Below, piece after piece: positions 23,010 to 30,199 of a stretch of 35,286 nucleotides of DNA. Under the pieces are notes generated by a model. The model saw only the letters and a list, made by a program, of their open reading frames with translations. It did no database searches and was not told where the DNA came from. A program made the position numbers and the translations under genes. Origin of the DNA: Blastococcus sp. (GTDB taxonomy: Bacteria; Actinomycetota; Actinomycetes; Mycobacteriales; Geodermatophilaceae); assembly GCA_025965695.1 (NCBI GenBank), contig JAOPWM010000148.1, forward strand, positions 1 through 35,286, in the 5' to 3' direction. Numbering within the stretch: position 1 is the stretch's first letter; each line of letters starts with the position of its first letter.

Positions 23010-24341
23010 GTGGGCGCCGATGTCCTGGACGAGATCGAGACCTGGTCCGCCGAGCGCGTAGCGGCCCTGGAGTCCGAACGGCTGGCCGCGCAGCTCGCCT
23101 ACGTGGCCGGTGCGTCGGAGTTCTACCGCCGGCAGTGGGCAGCGGCCGGGGTCGACTCGGCGCAGGTGCGTTCGGTCGCGGACCTGCACCGGCTGCCCTT
23201 CACCGAGAAGCAGGAGCTCCGGGACAGCCTGAGCGAGGAGCCACCCCTCGGCCGGCACCTGGCGGCGTCCCGGACCTCGCTCACCCAGGTGCAGGCGACG
23301 TCGGGCACCACGGGGACGCCGTCCTTCTTCGGCCTCACCGAGCACGACCTGCACGTCTGGGGCCAGATCGGCGCGCGCGCGTTCTTCGCGTCGGGTTTCC
23401 GGCCGGGTGACGTGATCCTGCACGGCTGGGGGCTGAGCAAGGGCTTCGCCGGTGGGGTGCCCGCGGTCCGGATCCTGCAGCAGCTGGGCTGCTGCGTGCT
23501 CCCGATCGGCGGTGAGGCCGGGGCGGAACGACTGCTGACCATCGCCGAGCTGATGCAGCCGCGCGGCTTCTGCACCGGCCCGAACTTCGCCATCCACGCA
23601 GGTCAGGCGGCCCAGGAGGTGCTCGGCCGTGCGGCGTCCACGCTGGGCGTCGAGCACGTCGTCGTCGGTGGCGAACCGGGCGGCGGCATCCCGACGGTGC
23701 GCGACCGCATCGAGTCACTGTGGGGGGCGACCTGCTGCGAGATGCTCGGCAACTCCGACGTCGCCCCGATCGTGTTCGCGGAGTGCCCGGAGCGCCAGGG
23801 CATGCACGTCTGCTCGCAGGGCCTCGTGCACGTCGAGCTCGTCGACCCGGCCTCGGGCGCGGCGGTGCCGTGGGAGACCGGCGCAACCGGTGAGGTGGTG
23901 CTCACCGCGCTCGACCGGCAGGCCTCGCCGCTGGTGCGGTTCCGCACCCGCGACCACGTCGAGGTGCTCGGCACCGACTGCGCGTGCGGGCGCACCAGCC
24001 CGCGCATCCGGTGCTTCGGCCGCACCGACGACATGCTCATCGTCCGCGGGATCAACGTCTGGCCGTCCGCGGTCCGGGAGCTGGTGATCGGGTTCCAGCC
24101 GCTGGCGACCGGCAACGTGCGGATCGTCGCCGACTTCCCCGGTCACTCCACCGAGCGCCGGCTCAAGGTGCGCGTCGAGCACGCACCCGACCTGGGCGCC
24201 CACCAGCTGGCCGGCCTGGCCGACGACCTGTCCCGGCGGATCACGCAGGTGCTCGCGTTCCGGCCGGACCTCGAGCTGGTGCCGCCCGGAGTCCTGCCGG
24301 AGGCGGGGGTCAACAAGACGATGCTGGTCGACCGACCCTGA
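23010..24341 (+). CDS. PaaK-like (phenylacetate-CoA ligase family) acyl-CoA ligase
   Basis: A 443-residue adenylate-forming enzyme of the phenylacetate-CoA ligase family. The N-terminal segment ASEFYRRQWAAAGVD and LPFTEKQELRDS are typical, the AMP loop is QATSGTTGTPSFFGLT, and the later RTDDMLIVRGINVWPSAVRE is the family hinge. It activates an aromatic or related acid to a CoA ester. The C-terminus ends GVNKTMLVDRP, with a Lys where the catalytic Lys is expected. GTG 23010 is the only good in-frame start near the thiolase stop; its ribosome site is weak, suggesting coupling. Its substrate is probably an intermediate freed later in the pathway, as another ligase is encoded with the importer. 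Confidence 0.9.
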   Translation: MGADVLDEIETWSAERVAALESERLAAQLAYVAGASEFYRRQWAAAGVDSAQVRSVADLHRLPFTEKQELRDSLSEEPPLGRHLAASRTSLTQVQATSGTTGTPSFFGLTEHDLHVWGQIGARAFFASGFRPGDVILHGWGLSKGFAGGVPAVRILQQLGCCVLPIGGEAGAERLLTIAELMQPRGFCTGPNFAIHAGQAAQEVLGRAASTLGVEHVVVGGEPGGGIPTVRDRIESLWGATCCEMLGNSDVAPIVFAECPERQGMHVCSQGLVHVELVDPASGAAVPWETGATGEVVLTALDRQASPLVRFRTRDHVEVLGTDCACGRTSPRIRCFGRTDDMLIVRGINVWPSAVRELVIGFQPLATGNVRIVADFPGHSTERRLKVRVEHAPDLGAHQLAGLADDLSRRITQVLAFRPDLELVPPGVLPEAGVNKTMLVDRP

Positions 24342-24363
24342 ACGGTCGGGCGCTTCAGCGCCC
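24332..24363. terminator. two tandem hairpins between convergent genes
   Basis: CCGACC (24332-24337) pairs with GGTCGG (24344-24349), and GGGCGC (24348-24353) pairs with GCGCCC (24358-24363). They overlap by two bases and enclose both stop codons of the convergent PaaK-like and enoyl-CoA hydratase genes. They probably end transcripts from both sides, though no T-runs are present. Confidence 0.5.
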
Positions 24364-25140
24364 CTGCCAGCGCGGGGTGCGCCGCTCGGCGAAGGCGGAG
24401 GCGCCCTCGCGGGCGTCGTCGGAGGCGAAGACCGGCTCGGTGTAGGCCGCCTGGCGGGCGAAGAGCTCCGCCTCCGGCCACTCCGCGGAGTCGAGCGCGA
24501 GCGCCTTCGCGGTGGCGACCGCCAGTGGCGCGTTCACCGCGACGGTGGCGGCGAGCTCCTTCGCGGCGCTCAGGGCCTCGCCGTCGGGGACCACCCGGTT
24601 GACCAGACCGTGCGCGGCCGCGCGGCCGGCCGTCAGCGGCTCGCCGGTGAGCAGGACCTCGAGCGCGATCGCGCGCGGCAGCCGGCGGGGGAGCCGCACG
24701 GCGCCGCCGGCCCGGGCGATGAGCCCACGCCGAGCCTCGGGCAGGCCGAACCGCGCGCCGTCGGCGGCGACCACGAGGTCGCAGGCCAGGACGAGCTCGA
24801 ACCCGCCGCCGAGCGCCCAGCCCTCGACCGCCGCGATCAGCGGCTTGCGCGGCGGTGCCTCCACCAGCCCGCCGAAACCGCGGCCCGGGACGTGGGCCTG
24901 CTCGCCGGCGAGGAACCGCTTGAGGTCCATGCCGGCGCAGAACGTGCCGCCCGTGCCGGTGAGCACGCCGACGGCCAGCTCGGGGCGCTCGTCGAGCTCG
25001 GTCAGTGCCGCGGCGATCGCCTCCGCCACGGAGCGCGTGACCGCGTTCCGCTGCTCCGGCCGGTTGATCGCGATCGTCAGGACGCCGCCGTCGGCCTCGA
25101 CCAGAACGTCGTCGGCGCCGGTGACCGGGACGTCACTCAC
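24355..25140 (-). CDS. enoyl-CoA hydratase, crotonase family
   Basis: A 261-residue crotonase-fold enzyme with an intact hydratase active site: the oxyanion-hole segment TFCAGMDLKRF near residues 67-76, GGGFE with Glu115, and FGLPE with Glu135. Both acidic residues needed to add water to an enoyl-CoA are therefore present. GTG 25140 overlaps the stop of the upstream SDR gene by four bases. With that SDR and the acyl-CoA dehydrogenase before it, it makes a beta-oxidation set: desaturation, hydration, oxidation. It is the last gene of the minus-strand transcript. Confidence 0.93.
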   Translation of the reverse strand: MSDVPVTGADDVLVEADGGVLTIAINRPEQRNAVTRSVAEAIAAALTELDERPELAVGVLTGTGGTFCAGMDLKRFLAGEQAHVPGRGFGGLVEAPPRKPLIAAVEGWALGGGFELVLACDLVVAADGARFGLPEARRGLIARAGGAVRLPRRLPRAIALEVLLTGEPLTAGRAAAHGLVNRVVPDGEALSAAKELAATVAVNAPLAVATAKALALDSAEWPEAELFARQAAYTEPVFASDDAREGASAFAERRTPRWQGR

Positions 25141-25904
25141 CGGGGCGCCATCCGGATGCCGCCGTCCAGCCGGATCGTCTCCGCGTTGACGTAGGGGTTC
25201 TGCAGGAGGCTCAGCGCGAGGTGCGCGTAGTCCTCGGGGGCGCCCAGTCGGCGGGGGTGCGGCACGCTCGCGGCCAGTCCCTCCCGGATGTCCTCGCGCA
25301 GCCGCGCCAGCATCGGGGTGTCGAAGATGCCGGGGGCGATGGTGTTCACCCGGATCTGGGCCGCCGCCAGGTCGCGCGCCGCCACCAGGGTCATGCCGTG
25401 CACCCCGGCCTTGGACGCGGTGTAGGACGTCTGCCCGATCTGGCCGTCGAAGGCGGCGACGGACGCGGTCATGACGACGGCACCCCTGTCGCCGTCGAGG
25501 GGCTCGTTGCGCACCATGCGCGCCGCGGCCAGGCGCAGGACGTTGTACGTGCCGACGAGGTTGATCCGGAGGACCTCCTCGAAGCTGGCGAGCGGGCTGG
25601 GCTCGCCGTCCTTGCCGAGGATCCGGAGCCGGTCGCCGCCGCGGCCGGCGCAGTGGACGACCGCGCGCAGGGGGCCGCGCTCGGTCGCCGCGTCCATGGC
25701 CGCGCCGAGGGTGAGCTCGTCGGTGATGTCGGCGGGGACGAAGCGGGTGCCGCCGCCGAGCGCCGCGGCCACCTCCTCGCCGGCAGAGGTGGGCAGGTCG
25801 GTGATGGTCACCTGTGCGCCGGCGGCGACCAGTGCGCGGGCGGTCGCCTCGCCCAGCCCGGAGGCGCCACCGGTGACCAGGGCGGAGATGTCGAACAGCT
25901 GCAT
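25137..25904 (-). CDS. short-chain dehydrogenase, 3-hydroxyacyl-CoA dehydrogenase type 2 (HSD10)-like
   Basis: A 255-residue SDR. TGGASGLG at residues 10-17 binds the nucleotide and Asp in ITDLPTSAG favours NAD. Catalytic Ser lies in MTASVAAFDG and Tyr/Lys in SYTASKAG. The insertion between strands (RGGDRLRILGKDGEPSPLASFEEVLRINLVGTYNVLR) and QIGQTSYTASK are typical of the HSD10 group, which oxidises 3-hydroxyacyl-CoAs, branched ones included, and some hydroxysteroids. ATG 25904 follows GAGGAG. It lies 55 bases after the acyl-CoA dehydrogenase gene and overlaps the hydratase gene. Confidence 0.93.
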   Translation of the reverse strand: MQLFDISALVTGGASGLGEATARALVAAGAQVTITDLPTSAGEEVAAALGGGTRFVPADITDELTLGAAMDAATERGPLRAVVHCAGRGGDRLRILGKDGEPSPLASFEEVLRINLVGTYNVLRLAAARMVRNEPLDGDRGAVVMTASVAAFDGQIGQTSYTASKAGVHGMTLVAARDLAAAQIRVNTIAPGIFDTPMLARLREDIREGLAASVPHPRRLGAPEDYAHLALSLLQNPYVNAETIRLDGGIRMAPR

Positions 25905-25959
25905 GTCGATGCTCCTCGGCCGGCTCGCGGCCCGTCGGGTGTGGAAGGGGGACGCCGGC

Positions 25960-27132
25960 TCAGCGGGAGCGCGGCGCCTTCGCGCGGCCGGCCAGTGACC
26001 GGCCGATGATCTCCTTCATGATCTCGGTGGTTCCGCCGACGATCGTCTGGACGCGGCCGTCGATGTAGGCCCGGGAGATCGGGTACTCCTCCATGTAGCC
26101 GTAGCCGCCGTGCAGCTGCAGACAGGCGTCGACCACGCGCTTCTGCAGCTCGGTGGCCCACCACTTGCACTTCGCGCCCTGCACGGCGTCGAGCCCCCCG
26201 GCGTTGTACCGGAGCACCTGCTGCTCGAGGTAGGCCCGGGTGACCTCGACCTCGGTGACCAGCTCGGCCAGCCGGAAGCGGCTGTTCTGGTAGTCGAGCA
26301 CCGGCCGGCCGAACGCCTCCCGGCCGGCCGTGTAGTCCAGGGTCCAGTCCAGCGCTGCCTCGGCGGCGGCGAGCGCGCGCCAGCCGACGGAGAGGCGTTC
26401 CAGCGGCAACTGGTCGGTCAGGTGGAAGAAGCCACGGCCCTCGAGGCCGACGAGGTTCGTGGCGGGCACCCGGACGTCGTCGAAGAAGAGTTCCGCGGTG
26501 TCCTGGGCGTGCAGGCCGATCTTGCGCAGCTTCTGGCCGCGGGTGAACCCGGGTGTGCCGGACTCCACGAGCAGGAGCGAGAACTCCGGCCGCTCGGGCA
26601 GGCCGCCCGTGCGGCAGACGACCACGACCAGGTCGGCGGTGTAGCCGTTGGTGATGAAGGTCTTCGCGCCGTTGATGACCCAGCTGTCGCCGTCCCGGGT
26701 GGCGGTGGTGCTGATGCCCCGCAGGTTGCTGCCGACGCCGGGCTCCGACATGGCCATGGAGGTGACGATCTCGCCGGCCGCCATGCGGGGGAGCCAGGCC
26801 TGTTGCTGCTCCGGCGTGCCCAGGACGGCCAGGTACGAACCGACGATGTCCTCGTTGATGCCGAACCCGGAGGCGAAGGCGGCCGCGCCCACGCGGGCGA
26901 ACTCCTCGGCCACCACGCAGCGGTACCGGTAGTCGGTCCGGCCGCCGCCGCCGAGCTCCTCGGGCACCCGGATGCCGAGCACACCCTGGCGCCCGGCCGC
27001 CTGCCACGCGCTGCGATCGACCAGCCGCTGCTCGTCCCATCGGGACTGATGGGGGACCACCTCCCGCGTCACGAACTCGCGGACGACGCCGCGGAACTCC
27101 TCGTGCCGGGGGCCGTAGAACGGCTCGAGCAT
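25960..27132 (-). CDS. acyl-CoA dehydrogenase
   Basis: A full-length 390-residue acyl-CoA dehydrogenase: helical N-terminal domain (FYGPRHEEFRGVVREFV), beta domain with MSEPGVGSNLRGISTTA and WVINGAKTFITNG, and C-terminal helices (REAFGRPVLDYQNSRFRLAEL, then LQLHGGYGYMEEYPISRAY and VGGTTEIMKEIIGRSL). The motif GGTTEIM lacks the Glu of medium-chain enzymes, as in long-chain and isovaleryl types, whose base comes from a middle helix. ATG 27132 follows GGGAGGA; the open frame continues far upstream, but that part is a shadow of the next gene. It begins the desaturation-oxidation-hydration set on this strand and probably has its own promoter at 27163-27204. Confidence 0.93.
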   Translation of the reverse strand: MLEPFYGPRHEEFRGVVREFVTREVVPHQSRWDEQRLVDRSAWQAAGRQGVLGIRVPEELGGGGRTDYRYRCVVAEEFARVGAAAFASGFGINEDIVGSYLAVLGTPEQQQAWLPRMAAGEIVTSMAMSEPGVGSNLRGISTTATRDGDSWVINGAKTFITNGYTADLVVVVCRTGGLPERPEFSLLLVESGTPGFTRGQKLRKIGLHAQDTAELFFDDVRVPATNLVGLEGRGFFHLTDQLPLERLSVGWRALAAAEAALDWTLDYTAGREAFGRPVLDYQNSRFRLAELVTEVEVTRAYLEQQVLRYNAGGLDAVQGAKCKWWATELQKRVVDACLQLHGGYGYMEEYPISRAYIDGRVQTIVGGTTEIMKEIIGRSLAGRAKAPRSR

Positions 27133-27162
27133 GCGTCCTCCCACGTGGTCCGGGTCCATCCG

Positions 27163-27204
27163 GGCGGACGTTACCTGAAGTTCATTATGAGGAAAACGTC
27201 CGCC
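27163..27204. promoter_or_regulatory. long inverted repeat enclosing an AT-rich core
   Basis: GGCGGACGTT (27163-27172) and AACGTCCGCC (27195-27204) are perfect 10-base arms around a 22-base AT-rich core that includes TTCATTATGA. It lies 30 bases before the acyl-CoA dehydrogenase start in an 89-base gap. On the minus strand the core gives CATAAT, a likely -10 box. The arms could be a bipartite operator, or a hairpin that ends the upstream transcript. Confidence 0.55.
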
Positions 27205-27221
27205 GACGGGGGAGGGCCCGG

Positions 27222-28238
27222 TCAGAGAACTCGGACGACCCGCTCGCCGTCGACGAGGCGGATGCCGGCGAAGGACGCCTTCCCGAGCGAACGGCTGAAG
27301 TGGCTCACGGCGATGAGCCAGACGGCGACGATGCGCTCGGGCGGGGCGCCCGCGAACCGGCTGACGTCGTCCCACACCGGGCGTGACTCGGTCTGCCAGG
27401 TCCCGAGCCCGGCGGTCCCGGAGCGGACGGCGACATGGGTCTCCCGGTCCCGCCACGACGGTGCCGGGCAGTGAAAGCCGGAGTTCTCGGGCAGCCCGGC
27501 GCTCCAGAACCACGTGAGGTCCCGGCCGTCGCCGAACTCGACGGCGACGCTCAGGTAGTCGTGGGACCACATGGTGTCCTCGCGCTCTGCCGACGGGAGG
27601 GCGTCCACGCGCCACGACCACTCGAGCACGGTCGACGGTGTCAGGGGCGCTCGGACCGGCGTGGTCAGGATGCCGATGTCGTCGTCGCAGACGACGTCGA
27701 TGGCCGGTGCACCGGCCGCCCGCCCGGCGCGGAAGATGTCGGTCTCGCCGAAGTCGAGCAGGTACGACCAACCCGGCGGCAAGGTCACCGGGGTGCCGAG
27801 ACGCCGCCTCTCCGCCCGGGCGAGCGCGGGGTCGACGTCGTCCAGGGTGGGCAGCCCGTCGACGGCGCACAGTCCCGGCGGCCACGCCACGACGGTCACG
27901 TCCAGCCCGCCCGATCCCTTGGCGTACGCCTCCGGGCCGGTGGCGAGGTGCCCGTACCGGTCGGCCCACGCGCCGCGGTAGACGCACACCTCCAGTTCGC
28001 CGTCGCGGTCGGCGACCGCCGTCGTCGTGTCCTGGGTGCAGCCGAAGGCCCGGCCGCCGCGCACCCGCGCCCAGAGGTGGAACTTCGGCCCGGCGCCGAC
28101 GTCGCGGGTCCGCGACCACCGGATGAAACCGGTGCCGAGCAGGGTGATCTCCTGGCCGGCCCGCACCCGCAGTCCGGTCGGCGTCCACGGCGGACGGTCC
28201 GCCGGCAGCGTGAGGTGGACGACCTCGGGGCGCGGCAC
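27222..28238 (-). CDS. protein of unknown function: lectin-like N-terminal and DUF3047-like C-terminal domains
   Basis: A 338-residue protein with no signal peptide or membrane segment. Residues about 5-120 look like a beta-sandwich reminiscent of PA-IL-type lectins (TGLRVRAGQEITLLGTGFIRW, DGELEVCVYRG, GGLDVTVVAW). Residues about 150-338 resemble DUF3047: VLEWSWRVDALP, then HDYLSVAVEFGD, LTWFWSAGLPENSG, IVAVWLIAVSHFSRSLGKASFAGIRLV. Both matches are from memory of pattern and are tentative. GTG 28238 lies four bases after the monooxygenase stop and has no strong ribosome site, so its translation is probably coupled. No catalytic residue can be named. Strict linkage to the monooxygenase suggests a role in the pathway: binding the hydrophobic substrate, or acting on the ester or lactone product. 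Confidence 0.8.
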   Translation of the reverse strand: MPRPEVVHLTLPADRPPWTPTGLRVRAGQEITLLGTGFIRWSRTRDVGAGPKFHLWARVRGGRAFGCTQDTTTAVADRDGELEVCVYRGAWADRYGHLATGPEAYAKGSGGLDVTVVAWPPGLCAVDGLPTLDDVDPALARAERRRLGTPVTLPPGWSYLLDFGETDIFRAGRAAGAPAIDVVCDDDIGILTTPVRAPLTPSTVLEWSWRVDALPSAEREDTMWSHDYLSVAVEFGDGRDLTWFWSAGLPENSGFHCPAPSWRDRETHVAVRSGTAGLGTWQTESRPVWDDVSRFAGAPPERIVAVWLIAVSHFSRSLGKASFAGIRLVDGERVVRVL

Positions 28239-28242
28239 GGGG

Positions 28243-30168
28243 CTACCCCGCGGCCGGCTCGACGGAGAAGTCGGCGAGGTCGGGGCGGCGGGTCATGTGC
28301 CAGTAGTCGACGACCCGCCAGGGCATGTTGGTGACGACCCGGCCCGCTGCGTTGCGGTAGTAGGTCTCCATCCCCGGATGGGTCCACACCATCCCCGCGT
28401 GGGCCTCGTCGAGCCGGCGGTTGTACTCCTCGTGCACCTCCGGCCGGCAGTCGACCGCGCCGGCGTCGCTGTCGATCACCTGGCTGAGCAGGTCGACGAT
28501 GTACCGCACCTGGCACTCGGCGATGAAGATGTAGCTGCCGCCGACGGGATTGGTGTTCGGGCCGTAGGTGAAGAACAGATTGGGGAAGCCCGGCATGCTG
28601 ATGCCGAGGTGGGCCGTCGCGTCGTCGGCACCCCAGAGCTCGCGCAGCGACCGGCCGTCGCGCCCGGTGATCTGCATGGGGTGCAGCAGCCGCTGGGCGT
28701 CGAAGCCCGTGCAGAGGACGACGACGTCGACCTCGTACTCCGCCCCCGAGGCGGTGCGCACCGCCGTCTCGGTGAACCCGGTGACGGCGTCGGTGACGAG
28801 CTCCACCTCCGGTCGCACGAGCGCCTCGAACCAGCCGGCGTCCAGGAGGATCCGCTTGCCGTAGGGCGGATAGGTGGGCCGGCACTTCTCCTGCAGGTCC
28901 GGCCGGTCGGCCAGGTGCCGCTCCATGTAGCGCAGGAAGGACTTCCGGTAGGCCTCGTTGATCGCGTTGAGCGAGCGCTCGGGGTGGGGCCACTCGGGAT
29001 CGATCTGCAGCGAGGGGTGGTGCTTGTCGTTGAAGGTCCAGGCGCCCCGGAACCGGTACCAGCGCTGGTAGAACGGCACGGCGGCCATCAGCCAGTTCAC
29101 CTCGTCGGGGACCCGGCGCGTGTAGTTGGTGCTGGGCACGACCCACTGCGGTGAGCGCTGGAACACGGTGATCGCCGCGGCGGTTCCGGCGATGGTCGGC
29201 ACGATCTGCATGGCGCTCGCGCCGGTGCCCACGATCGCCACACGCTTGCCCGTGAGGTCGAGGTCCTCCGGCCAGCGCGCCGAGTGGAAGAGCGGACCGC
29301 GGAAGTCGTCCATGCCCGTCAGGTTCGGCACCTTCGGCCGGCTGAGGAGTCCCACCGCGGTGACGACGGCGCGGGCGTGCAGCCGGTAGGTGGCGCCGTT
29401 CCCCTCGCGGACGACCGCCGTCCACTCCTGCTCCGCCTCGTCGTAGGAGAGGCTCTCCACCTCCGAGCCGAAGCGGATGGATGGCAGTAGGTCGAAGTGG
29501 CCGGCGACGTCGCGCAGGTACTGCGCCATCTCGCCGCGCTTGCCGAAGTAGGTCGACCACGTGTGCGGGAAGAAGGACAGCGAGTACAGGTGACTGGGGG
29601 TGTCGGTACCGGCCCCGGGGTAGCGGTTCTCCAGCCACGTGCCGCCGACGTCGTCGTTCTTCTCCACGACGACGAACGGGATCCCGCGTTCCCTGAGCTC
29701 CTTGGCGGTGGCGAGCCCCGAGACGCCGGCACCGACGATGAGCACGGGGAACCGCTCGGCCTTCTCCGGCGCGGGAGGACGGGCGCGGTCGCGGGGTGCG
29801 AAGCCCATCTCGGCGATCATCATCGTGGCGTACTCCGGCGGCACCGGCTCGCCCATGCAGACGCTCATCATCGTCTGCAGCAGTTCCTCGTCCGGGCTCT
29901 CCACGGCGACCGGCTTGCCCCGCGACCAGTCGGTGATCGCCTCGGCGGCGGCGGTGCGGATCTCCTCCTGGACGGCGTCGGGCAGTCCGCCGTCCGCGTG
30001 CTCGCTGAGTCCGGGCGTCCGGGTGGGCCGGTAGGGCTCCTGCAACCAGCGCTCCTCGCCGGTGAGGTGGAACAGGACCATGAGGAGGGTCGGCAGGTTC
30101 GCCGCCGCCAGTGCCCGCGCGAGCTGCTGCTGGTCCAGGTCGCCCCGCGGGGTCGCCGGTTCGAGCAT
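28243..30168 (-). CDS. flavin-dependent Baeyer-Villiger-type monooxygenase, HAPMO-like (copy 2)
   Basis: A 641-residue paralogue of the protein encoded at 2654-4591, colinear along its whole length. It has the same N-terminal helical extension (residues 1-135, with AAANLPTLLMVLFHLTGEERW), GAGVSG at 146-151, the fingerprint FRGPLFHSARWP at 289-300, and VAIVGTGASAMQIVP for NADPH. ATG 30168 follows GGAGGC. The partners differ from copy 1: here an acyl-CoA ligase gene precedes it by 31 bases and the two-domain unknown follows it. Both copies keep every motif, so both should be active, perhaps on successive or different ketones of one pathway. Confidence 0.92.
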   Translation of the reverse strand: MLEPATPRGDLDQQQLARALAAANLPTLLMVLFHLTGEERWLQEPYRPTRTPGLSEHADGGLPDAVQEEIRTAAAEAITDWSRGKPVAVESPDEELLQTMMSVCMGEPVPPEYATMMIAEMGFAPRDRARPPAPEKAERFPVLIVGAGVSGLATAKELRERGIPFVVVEKNDDVGGTWLENRYPGAGTDTPSHLYSLSFFPHTWSTYFGKRGEMAQYLRDVAGHFDLLPSIRFGSEVESLSYDEAEQEWTAVVREGNGATYRLHARAVVTAVGLLSRPKVPNLTGMDDFRGPLFHSARWPEDLDLTGKRVAIVGTGASAMQIVPTIAGTAAAITVFQRSPQWVVPSTNYTRRVPDEVNWLMAAVPFYQRWYRFRGAWTFNDKHHPSLQIDPEWPHPERSLNAINEAYRKSFLRYMERHLADRPDLQEKCRPTYPPYGKRILLDAGWFEALVRPEVELVTDAVTGFTETAVRTASGAEYEVDVVVLCTGFDAQRLLHPMQITGRDGRSLRELWGADDATAHLGISMPGFPNLFFTYGPNTNPVGGSYIFIAECQVRYIVDLLSQVIDSDAGAVDCRPEVHEEYNRRLDEAHAGMVWTHPGMETYYRNAAGRVVTNMPWRVVDYWHMTRRPDLADFSVEPAAG

Positions 30169-30199
30169 GGGTCTGCCTCCAGGTGTGGCGGTGGTCCGG

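Noticed and set aside
27133-28188. Extended N-terminus for the acyl-CoA dehydrogenase at 25960-27132
   Set aside because: The extension is a shadow of the two-domain unknown gene and is Arg/Pro-rich; ATG 27132 has a strong ribosome site and gives family length.
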